A DNA stretch of 34,740 nucleotides, taken from NCBI GenBank assembly GCA_002428935.1, contig DIYG01000012.1:1-34740 (forward strand), written 5' to 3'. This DNA comes from Halieaceae bacterium UBA6060 (GTDB lineage: Bacteria > Pseudomonadota > Gammaproteobacteria > Pseudomonadales > Halieaceae). The notes under the pieces were generated by a model. The model was not told where the DNA came from. It made no database searches and saw only the letters and a program-made list of their open reading frames with translations. The first letter of the stretch is position 1, and every line of letters starts with the position of its first letter. Positions 9,496-15,512 of the stretch are shown here, piece after piece. The position numbers and the translations under genes are program-made.

Positions 9496-9544
9496 CCCTG
9501 GATTTATCCCGACCCTGGATTTGTCCCACCCCTGCCTGTCCCGA
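9496..9544. repeat. short tandem repeats in the nrdA leader
   Basis: Two consecutive 17-bp units, CCCTGGATTTATCCCGA and CCCTGGATTTGTCCCAC, are followed by a degenerate 15-bp third unit (CCCTGCCTGTCCCGA). They lie between the predicted nrdA promoter and the nrdA start codon, in a leader of roughly 400 nt that holds no convincing gene. Confidence 0.6.
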
Positions 9545-9692
9545 AGAGGCTCTGCGACACTGCTCTTTGCGTTCTTCCCATACCCTGACCGCCGTGCATT
9601 TATACATTTGCCTTAAAGACGTCGCGATCGAGTTCCGTACTGCCCCGAAACCCCCTGCCGACGACATTGGCAGCTGGGCCTCACGGAAAGAA

Positions 9693-9740
9693 ACGCAATA
9701 TATTGGGTAGTGGGCGCCAGCGCGATACAAGATAAAGCGC
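9693..9740 (-). promoter_or_regulatory. tandem NrdR boxes upstream of nrdA
   Basis: The 16-mer ACGCAATATATTGGGT (9693-9708) is a strong match to the NrdR-box consensus ACACWATATATWGTGT. A second, weaker box, ATACAAGATAAAGCGC (9725-9740; 10 of 16), starts 32 bp away. That is the three-helical-turn spacing typical of NrdR box pairs. NrdR is the nucleotide-sensing repressor of RNR operons, so dATP/ATP-dependent repression of nrdAB is expected. The nrdR gene is not in the window. Confidence 0.7.
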
Positions 9741-9779
9741 TGTATGAGGGAAAGCAAGCGGAGCAGCCTGCGATTATCT

Positions 9780-9788
9780 TGTGGATAA
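9780..9788 (-). promoter_or_regulatory. DnaA box upstream of nrdA
   Basis: The complement reads TTATCCACA, the perfect DnaA consensus. It lies within the palindromic TTATC/GATAA context (9774-9788), about 40 bp upstream of the distal NrdR box. In E. coli, DnaA binds boxes upstream of nrdAB and couples dNTP synthesis to replication. The same role is inferred here from position. Confidence 0.6.
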
Positions 9789-9823
9789 GGTGTGATCTAC
9801 GGGGTAGGTCTGTGACCACTAAC

Positions 9824-9873
9824 CCCCAAGCCCCTATAAAACCGAAAAACATAGTTTTTTCAGGGGCTTGGGG
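9824..9873. terminator. long inverted repeat between argF and nrdA
   Basis: Perfect 12-bp arms CCCCAAGCCCCT and AGGGGCTTGGGG flank an A/T-rich 26-nt loop, which itself can pair (GAAAAA with TTTTTC on the minus strand). It lies about 90 bp past the argF stop and upstream of the nrdA control region, so it probably insulates the two units. No terminal U-run follows the outer stem, so it is not a classical intrinsic terminator. Confidence 0.45.
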
Positions 9874-9961
9874 CCCTCGCTAGAGCTATGGACTAATTTC
9901 TTCTAAGGGGAGCGCTGATTATAGAGGCAGGTTATTTCCCGCCCTTCGACCTGGCTGAACT

Positions 9962-10876
9962 TTAGGCATTGGCCTGCTCGAGAAGCCACTCCAGGAGCGC
10001 TTTTTGCGCGTGCAAACGGTTCTCCGCCTCATCCCAAATGACCGTGTCGGGACGGTCCATTAGGTCTGCGCTGATTTCCTCGTCTCGGTGGGCGGGCAGA
10101 CAGTGCATATAAAGAGCATCGGACGCCGCGGCGCTTAAAAGCTCGCTGTTGAGCTGATAGGGAGCCATGGCCTGGGCCCGTCGGAGCTGTTCATCTTCCT
10201 GACCCATAGACGCCCAAACATCTGTGACCAGCAGGTTCGCGCCCCGCGCGGCTTCTTTTACGTCGCGAAAGACGGTCACACGATCACGGTTTTGTGCCAC
10301 CAGGTCCTCCCGGGGCTCAAAGCCTTCCGGGCAGGCAACGCGCAGCTCGAAATCGAACTGGCGGGCCGCATTGATATAGGAATTGCACATATTGTTCCCA
10401 TCACCCAGCCAACAGACCACCTTGCCAGCAATGGGGCCTCGGTGTTCCCGGTAGGTCTGCATATCGGCAAGGAGCTGGCAGGGGTGGTAATCGTCCGTCA
10501 GTGCATTTATCACTGGAACCTGAGAATGCGCGGCGAAGCGTTCGACAATGTCGTGACCAAAGGTGCGAATCATCACCACGTCGACCATGGAAGAGATAAC
10601 TCGGGCGGTATCTTCCACGGGTTCGCCTCGACCCAGCTGCGTGTCGCCGGGAGAAAGGAACATGGCATGCCCCCCCAACTGCGCCATTCCCGCTTCAAAA
10701 GACACTCGAGTACGGGTCGACGACTTGGCGAAGATCATTGCCAGCACGCGGCCAGGAAACTGAGTTGTGGCCGTGCCTTCGCGATGCGCGGTCTTCAATT
10801 CGCTCGCCCGATCTATGAGGGCATTGAGCTCCGCAGGGGTTAGATCGCACAGGGTCAAAAAATGTCGGGTACTCAT
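9962..10876 (-). CDS. argF: ornithine carbamoyltransferase
   Basis: Transfers the carbamoyl group from carbamoyl phosphate to ornithine, giving citrulline, in cytoplasmic arginine synthesis. The 304-residue length is normal. Family signatures are present: SSTRTRVSFEAGM (STRTR carbamoyl-phosphate loop), HPCQLLADMQT (HPxQ), GDGNNMCNS, and MHCLPAHRDEEIS (the HCLP catalytic motif that identifies OTCases). The start codon overlaps the argD stop in an ATGA arrangement, implying translational coupling. Anabolic argF rather than a catabolic arcB is favoured by the argD pairing and the absence of arcA or arcC. Confidence 0.95.
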   Translation of the reverse strand: MSTRHFLTLCDLTPAELNALIDRASELKTAHREGTATTQFPGRVLAMIFAKSSTRTRVSFEAGMAQLGGHAMFLSPGDTQLGRGEPVEDTARVISSMVDVVMIRTFGHDIVERFAAHSQVPVINALTDDYHPCQLLADMQTYREHRGPIAGKVVCWLGDGNNMCNSYINAARQFDFELRVACPEGFEPREDLVAQNRDRVTVFRDVKEAARGANLLVTDVWASMGQEDEQLRRAQAMAPYQLNSELLSAAASDALYMHCLPAHRDEEISADLMDRPDTVIWDEAENRLHAQKALLEWLLEQANA

Positions 10877-12069
10877 GCAGCCCCCGCGAGCCTTGCTTCA
10901 TCGGCCCACCAGCGAGAGACCACGGTGGCGAGACCCGCCCCCAGGGTGTTGGCCTGCTCGTCACTCATGACCAGGGGCGGAAGCAAGCGAATGGTACGCC
11001 CGGCGGTGACGTTGATAAGAAGCCCCGCTTCCAGAGCGGCGGGGACCAGGGCCGCGCAGTCGGCCGCCAGTTCCATACCGATCATAAGTCCCGCGCGGCG
11101 CGTCGCCACCACACAGCGGTCATCCTCCAGGGACGCATCGAAGGAGGTCACGATGGCATCGGAGATCGGCCCCGCTCTATCCATCAGGGTATCTTCACCC
11201 AGGGTTTCCAGCACCGCTGTTGCCGCCGCGCACGCCAGAGGGTTACCGCCGTAGGTCGAGCCGTGGTGGCCGGGAGCAAAGGTTTCAGCGGCTTCCCCCC
11301 GGGCCAGGCAGGCTCCCACCGGTACACCATTCCCCAAACCTTTGGCGGTGGTAACAATGTCCGGTTTCAAGTCGAGTTGCTGGTGGAAGAAGTAGGATCC
11401 CGTGCGGCCATTGCCCGACTGCACTTCGTCGAAGATGAGCAGCCAGCCCCGGTCTTTACACAGGGCCGCCGCGCCCGCCAGGTACTCAGCGTCAAGAGGA
11501 TGAATGCCGCTCTCGCCCTGAACGGGCTCGAGAAGTAATGCCGCCACGTCCTGGTTGCGCTCGGCGATGCTTGCCAAAGCCTCTAGATCGTTGCGGGGCG
11601 CGCGAATAAAGCCACTGACCAGGGGTTCAAAACCCGCCTGGATCTTGCGGTTTCCGCTGGCCGTCAGCGTGGCGAGGGTACGACCGTGGAATGCACCCTC
11701 CAAAACCACAATCTGTGGCTTCTCAATGCCTCGCTCGTGGGCGTGGAGTCGGGCGAGTTTGATCGCCGCCTCGTTGGCCTCGGCGCCAGAATTGCCAAAG
11801 AACACCCGATCCATGGACGCGCGCTCTGTGAGTAGGGCTCCGGCGCGCTCCTGGACGTCGATGTGATAGATGTTGGAACAGTGTAAAAAACGTTCGCTCT
11901 GGGCGCGCACGGCTTCCGTGACGCGGGGATGAGCGTGGCCGAGATTGGTAACGGCAATGCCCGACAGACCATCCAGGTATTCGCGACCGTCGGTGTCGTA
12001 GAGATAGGAGCCACTGCCGTGGGTAAAACTCACGGGCAGACGAGAGTAGGTGTTCATCAGCGCGGACAT
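10873..12069 (-). CDS. argD: acetylornithine / succinyldiaminopimelate aminotransferase
   Basis: PLP-dependent class III aminotransferase. It makes N-acetylornithine from the semialdehyde in arginine synthesis and probably also serves DapC in lysine synthesis. Signatures: the cofactor region HGSGSYLYDTDGREYLDG, SGAEANEAAIK, IFDEVQSGNGRTG and the Schiff-base lysine in TTAKGLGNGVPVGA. I chose the ATG at 12069 (398 residues) because GGAAGAG precedes it and homologues begin here. The frame stays open upstream to 12249, but that would run through the promoter and hairpin and adds a non-homologous sequence. An ATG four codons further in (MNTYS) is a possible alternative start. Confidence 0.93.
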   Translation of the reverse strand: MSALMNTYSRLPVSFTHGSGSYLYDTDGREYLDGLSGIAVTNLGHAHPRVTEAVRAQSERFLHCSNIYHIDVQERAGALLTERASMDRVFFGNSGAEANEAAIKLARLHAHERGIEKPQIVVLEGAFHGRTLATLTASGNRKIQAGFEPLVSGFIRAPRNDLEALASIAERNQDVAALLLEPVQGESGIHPLDAEYLAGAAALCKDRGWLLIFDEVQSGNGRTGSYFFHQQLDLKPDIVTTAKGLGNGVPVGACLARGEAAETFAPGHHGSTYGGNPLACAAATAVLETLGEDTLMDRAGPISDAIVTSFDASLEDDRCVVATRRAGLMIGMELAADCAALVPAALEAGLLINVTAGRTIRLLPPLVMSDEQANTLGAGLATVVSRWWADEARLAGAA

Positions 12070-12130
12070 AAGCTCTTCCAGCGTGGGGGCCCGGTTGTTC
12101 AGGCGCACCCGCAGAGCCCGGACCGACAAT

Positions 12131-12191
12131 AAAAAAGGGCAGCGCCAGCGCTGCCCGAAAACACTATAACCAGTCCCGCTTTCGCTGACAA
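12131..12191 (-). promoter_or_regulatory. argDF promoter with an immediate terminator-like hairpin
   Basis: On the minus strand TTGTCA (12186-12191) is spaced exactly 17 bp from TATAGT (12163-12168), a near-consensus sigma70 promoter aimed at argD. The predicted start falls near 12156. That is the first base of a perfect 9-bp hairpin, GGGCAGCGC-TG-GCGCTGCCC (12137-12156), followed by TTTTTTATTG, a textbook terminator shape. No gene lies upstream on this strand, so the hairpin belongs to the argDF leader. Confidence 0.6.
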
Positions 12192-12265
12192 TTTCTGGAC
12201 AGCTTGTTGTGCATGGCGTCCACCCCGCTAAACCTAGTAAACTAGTCAAGTTTTACGAACTACAG

Positions 12266-12598
12266 ATGGATGCACTCATGGACATCATGGATCAGATCAA
12301 GGAGCAGGTAGAGGAGAACACCGTGCTTCTCTATATGAAGGGCTCTCCCAACCAGCCCCAGTGTGGTTTTTCCGCTCGTGTGGTCCAGGCCCTTATGGCC
12401 TGTGGCCAGCGTTTTGCCTACGTGGATGTGCTCAGCAATCCGGACATCCGCGCGAACTTGCCCACCTATGCCAACTGGCCGACCTTTCCTCAGCTATGGG
12501 TGAACGGTGAGCTGATCGGAGGCTGTGACATTATTACCGATATGCACGAGAAAGGAGAATTGGAGCCGCTAATCCGGGAAGCCGCCGAGGCGGCCTAA
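12266..12598 (+). CDS. grxD: monothiol glutaredoxin, Grx4 family
   Basis: Small cytosolic monothiol glutaredoxin that binds a glutathione-ligated [2Fe-2S] cluster and takes part in iron-sulfur delivery and iron sensing. It aligns end to end with E. coli GrxD: LLYMKGSPNQPQCGFSARVV carries the CGFS active site, and WPTFPQLWVNGELIGGCDI carries the cis-Pro and the glutathione-binding GGCD. The ATG at 12266 gives 110 residues; a second ATG at 12278 gives 106. Neither has a strong ribosome site. It is divergent from argDF and has a clear terminator after it. Neighbouring bfr and bfd fit a local iron-homeostasis theme. Confidence 0.94.
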   Translation: MDALMDIMDQIKEQVEENTVLLYMKGSPNQPQCGFSARVVQALMACGQRFAYVDVLSNPDIRANLPTYANWPTFPQLWVNGELIGGCDIITDMHEKGELEPLIREAAEAA

Positions 12599-12638
12599 GC
12601 TCCGCGGCTGCTGATTAAAGTAGCCGCATAGAAACGAG

Positions 12639-12665
12639 AAGGGGCGCCATGGAGCGCCCCTTTTC
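12639..12665 (+). terminator. intrinsic terminator after grxD
   Basis: Stem AAGGGGCGC / GCGCCCCTT with a short loop is followed by TTTTCTTT. It lies 40 bp after the grxD stop and 57 bp before the convergent end of bfr. The U-run is on the grxD strand. Confidence 0.85.
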
Positions 12666-12721
12666 TTTGCCTTTGCCTATTTGCCTATTTGCCTTTGTGC
12701 CCGCTGATGCGCTGCTGGTAA

Positions 12722-13204
12722 CTACTCGGGCTTAACGGTTTGCATCGCGGTCTGCAGGTAGTTTTGCAGGCCCACACGTTCGATAAGGCCGAGCTGGGTT
12801 TCCAGCCAGTCGATGTGGTCTTCCTCGGCGTCCATGATTTCCACGGCCAGATCTCGGGACACGTAATCGCCGACGCTCTCACAGTAAGCGGCCGTTTCCT
12901 TCAGGTCCGCGTGGGCCTTGTGCTCAAGATCGAGGTCACACTGGAGCATCTCCTGGGTGTTTTCACCGATCATCAACTTCCCCAAATCCTGCAGATTGGG
13001 GATGCCTTCCAAAAACAGGATGCGCTCCACGAGGGCATCGGCGTGCTTCATTTCGTCGATGGATTCGTGGTACTCGTGGTCCGCCAGCTCTTTTAGACCC
13101 CAGTCCTTGTACATCTTGGCGTGGAGAAAATACTGGTTGATGGCAATCAGTTCGTTGCCAAGAATGCGGTTGAGTAGTTCGATGACTTTCGGGTCGCCTT
13201 TCAC
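12722..13204 (-). CDS. bfr: bacterioferritin
   Basis: Haem-containing 24-mer iron-storage protein of the cytoplasm. From the GTG at 13204 it has 160 residues and starts MKGDPKVIELLNRILGNEL, the universal Bfr N-terminus. A GAGGTG ribosome site sits 8 nt upstream, so the longer open frame to 13279 is rejected as the start. All six ferroxidase ligands are at canonical positions (E18, E51, H54, E94, E127, H130) and the haem ligand Met52 is present, so this is a catalytically complete, haem-binding Bfr. Bfd, its electron donor for iron release, is encoded about 340 bp upstream on the same strand. Confidence 0.95.
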   Translation of the reverse strand: MKGDPKVIELLNRILGNELIAINQYFLHAKMYKDWGLKELADHEYHESIDEMKHADALVERILFLEGIPNLQDLGKLMIGENTQEMLQCDLDLEHKAHADLKETAAYCESVGDYVSRDLAVEIMDAEEDHIDWLETQLGLIERVGLQNYLQTAMQTVKPE

Positions 13205-13320
13205 GGTCTTTTCACCTCGATTTGCTGCGCTGCCTGGATCGTCCCGGCGGGACGGTGTTTGAGTGGGAATTGTAGTCAAAGGCGTGCGGCTGAGGCCAGC
13301 TAAATTGCTGGAAACACAAA

Positions 13321-13335
13321 TGAAAACTATTCTAA
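13321..13335 (-). promoter_or_regulatory. possible weak Fur box at the bfr promoter
   Basis: TGAAAACTATTCTAA matches the 7-1-7 Fur consensus TGATAATNATTATCA at 11 of 14 informative positions. It overlaps a possible bfr -10 (TAGAAT on the minus strand, with TTAACC 18 bp upstream). The rest of the gap between bfr and bfd shows no recognisable gene or terminator. Confidence 0.3.
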
Positions 13336-13548
13336 ATCAGTGGCTTATGTAGGGTTAAGGCAATGCTTTGGTGTTGCGGTAAATAGGCCCGGGGCGAGGT
13401 GCCGGCGAAATTGTTTCAATAACCGAGAGATAGGTTGAGCGAAGCCGGAAAGCCTGAAAGCTGGACAGTGGGGAAGGGAAAGTAAGGGCTGTACCCAGGG
13501 AACGGTGAAGCGGTGCCGAGTCAGCACCCCTGCGAGACGGCACTCGTA

Positions 13549-13752
13549 TCAAGCTGCCGAGTAGTAGAGTCCGTCGTCAAAAGCGGGTTGGGGGATGGCT
13601 TCCACGAGCATACTCAAGGCGTGATCCGCACAACTGCCGCACTGGCTGGCCACACCCAGCTCATCCTGAAGTTCTTCCAGAGACCCGACACCCCGGGCCA
13701 CGGCGGCGCGGATTTGTTTGTCGGTAATGCCATTGCAGATACAGACGTACAT
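13549..13752 (-). CDS. bfd: bacterioferritin-associated ferredoxin
   Basis: A 67-residue [2Fe-2S] ferredoxin that docks on bacterioferritin and passes electrons inward to mobilise stored Fe2+. It begins MYVCICNGIT and has the family's four cluster cysteines at C4, C6, C38 and C41 (CxC then QCGSC), matching E. coli Bfd spacing. The C-terminal tail is slightly longer and acidic/aromatic. The promoter upstream is overlapped by a good Fur box, matching the known iron-starvation induction of bfd genes. Confidence 0.94.
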   Translation of the reverse strand: MYVCICNGITDKQIRAAVARGVGSLEELQDELGVASQCGSCADHALSMLVEAIPQPAFDDGLYYSAA

Positions 13753-13788
13753 GCGAGCTTTGCCTGTTGTTAACCAACCAATGCTCGA

Positions 13789-13817
13789 AGCGTATTGAAA
13801 ATGAGAATAATTGTCAA
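13789..13817 (-). promoter_or_regulatory. bfd promoter overlapped by a Fur box
   Basis: On the minus strand TTGACA (13812-13817), 17 bp, TACGCT (13789-13794) forms a sigma70 promoter. The perfectly symmetrical TGAGAATAATTGTCA type sequence at 13802-13816 matches the Fur 7-1-7 consensus TGATAATNATTATCA at all but two positions and covers the -35. Fe-Fur repression, relieved under iron limitation, is expected. Confidence 0.75.
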
Positions 13818-13907
13818 TGCGATCAAGTCGAGGAATTTGTCCTTGATCACAGGCGCAAATCCCCGATCTGAGCTCCTGCCCAGATCAGGCTTGGCCAAGC
13901 TACGACC

Positions 13908-15278
13908 CTAGGCGGCGTGTTCCTTCACGGCCGTGTGCAGGGCGGTGCACAGTTCGTCGATTTCGGAATCCTTGATCACAAAGGGTAGACCCAGTTGGAT
14001 CGTGTCGCCGCCGTACCGCACGTAATACCCCTTCTGCCACATATCCATGGCAATTTCGAAGGGACGCAGGGTCGGATCACCGTCTTTCGCCTCCAGGCTT
14101 ATCGCTGCGGCAAAGCCATAGTTGCGGACGTCGGTGACATGGGGCGCGCCTTGTAGGCTATGGATAGCTTCCTCAAGGAGGGGCGCTTTCTCGGCGACCC
14201 GCTGGGGGAGCTGTTCTTGTTCGAGGAGGTCCAGGGTTGCCAGGGCCGCTGCGCAGGCCACGGGGTGGGCTGAGTAGGTGTAGCCATGGAAGAACTCAAG
14301 CAGATGCTCTGGCGAGTTCTGCTGCATAAAAGTCTCGTAGATCTCCTTACGCGCGACTACCGCTCCCATGGGGATGGCACCGTTAGTGATCTGCTTGGCC
14401 ACGTTGAGGATGTCCGGAACCACGCCGTAGGCATCGGAACCGGTCATGGCGCCGCAGCGACCAAAGGCGGTGATGACCTCGTCGAAGATCAGCAGGATGT
14501 CGTGGGCTGTACAGATCTCCCGGAGCCGTTGGAGATAACCCACCGGAGGCGGCAGGACTCCCGCGGAGCCTGCCATGGGTTCTACGATCACGGCAGCAAT
14601 ATTGCTGGCGTCGTGAAGGGCAATCATTTCAAGAAGCTGGTCCGCGAGATGGGCGCCGTGCTCTGGCATGCCCCGTTGGAACTGGTTCTCGGGAATCATG
14701 GTGTGGGACAGGTGGTCCGCATCCACCGCCTGACCAAACATTTTGCGGTTGGCAACGATGCCGCCCACGGAAATACCACCGAAGTTAACGCCGTGGTAGC
14801 CCTTAACGCGACCGATGAGTTTGGTCTTGCTGGGCTGCCCTTTCAGACGCCAGTAGGCTCTAGCCATCTTTAGGGAGGTGTCCGCCGATTCGGATCCTGA
14901 TCCCGTGAAGAACACATGATCGAGGTCGCCGGGCATGAGGTTGCGCACCCGCTCGGCCAATTGAAAGGATTTGGGCTGACCGTATTGGAAGGCCGGGGTG
15001 TAATCCAGGGTGCGGAGTTGATGGCTTACGGCGTCGGCGATTTCGACCCGATTGTGTCCCAGGCCACAGGTCCACAGGCCCGACAAGCCGTCCATGATCC
15101 GGCGGCCTTTGTCATCGATGTAGTAGATGCCCTCAGCACCGACGATGATTCGAGGATCTTTCTTGAACTGCCGGTTACCCGAGTAGGCCATCCAGTGGGC
15201 GTCGAGACCTTCGGGGGTGACCTCGTTATGGTCCGGGCGCACTCGTTGATGCTCCAGGGGGTTGGCGATGCTGGTCAT
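13908..15278 (-). CDS. bauA: omega-amino acid:pyruvate aminotransferase (beta-alanine:pyruvate transaminase)
   Basis: Class III PLP aminotransferase of 456 residues. It closely resembles the Pseudomonas omega-amino acid:pyruvate enzyme across its length: LDAHWMAYSGNRQFKKDPR, DGLSGLWTCGLGH, FFTGSGSESADTSLKMARAY, VEPMAGSAGVLPPP, LLIFDEVITAFGR and the PLP lysine in AKQITNGAIPMGAVV. It transfers the amino group of beta-alanine and other terminal amines to pyruvate. The start at 15278 has GGGAG 7 nt upstream; the open frame to 15398 lacks homology. Beta-alanine is a known product of spermidine/spermine breakdown via diaminopropane, which fits the SpdH-like and Puu-like genes nearby. Substrate in this strain is inferred. 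Confidence 0.85.
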   Translation of the reverse strand: MTSIANPLEHQRVRPDHNEVTPEGLDAHWMAYSGNRQFKKDPRIIVGAEGIYYIDDKGRRIMDGLSGLWTCGLGHNRVEIADAVSHQLRTLDYTPAFQYGQPKSFQLAERVRNLMPGDLDHVFFTGSGSESADTSLKMARAYWRLKGQPSKTKLIGRVKGYHGVNFGGISVGGIVANRKMFGQAVDADHLSHTMIPENQFQRGMPEHGAHLADQLLEMIALHDASNIAAVIVEPMAGSAGVLPPPVGYLQRLREICTAHDILLIFDEVITAFGRCGAMTGSDAYGVVPDILNVAKQITNGAIPMGAVVARKEIYETFMQQNSPEHLLEFFHGYTYSAHPVACAAALATLDLLEQEQLPQRVAEKAPLLEEAIHSLQGAPHVTDVRNYGFAAAISLEAKDGDPTLRPFEIAMDMWQKGYYVRYGGDTIQLGLPFVIKDSEIDELCTALHTAVKEHAA

Positions 15279-15352
15279 GGATGTCTCCCCGGCGCCCGCT
15301 CCCGGGCTACCAATGTCTGCTGTGTAGTTTTGTGCGTGCCCGACTTCAAGGA

Positions 15353-15449
15353 TTGCGACCCTGGCAACATCGGTGTCGCAACGTGCTGATGACGGCATTC
15401 TTCACGGAGCCAAGTAAGTGTCTTCTTTCCGTATAGGGAGTGATATCAC
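15353..15449. promoter_or_regulatory. operator-like palindromes in the bauA / flavoprotein divergent gap
   Basis: Two symmetrical sites lie in the 234-bp gap between the divergent genes. One is TTGCGAC and GTCGCAA separated by 15 bp (15353-15381). The other is the perfect 10-bp palindrome GTGATATCAC (15440-15449). Both are of a size bound by dimeric regulators. No regulator is identified. Confidence 0.35.
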
Positions 15450-15512
15450 CCTTGGGGGGGATGGGATACGATCGGGCCTCAGGCAAGAAAAACCCCGGAT
15501 TGAGGCAGCGGT

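Noticed and set aside
9458..9757. 99-codon open frame upstream of nrdA
   Set aside because: It runs through the NrdR boxes and tandem repeats, has no ribosome site or family signature, and is better explained as leader and promoter DNA.
12070..12249. 60-codon N-terminal extension of ArgD
   Set aside because: It would translate the promoter and hairpin region, lacks homology to ArgD, and the ATG at 12069 has a ribosome site.
13345..13552. Small open frames between bfr and bfd
   Set aside because: Overlapping frames of similar length with low-complexity Pro/Arg/Leu content and no ribosome site; the gap is probably untranslated.
15279..15398. 40-codon N-terminal extension of the BauA-type aminotransferase
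   Set aside because: No similarity to the family N-terminus, and the ATG at 15278 has a good ribosome site.
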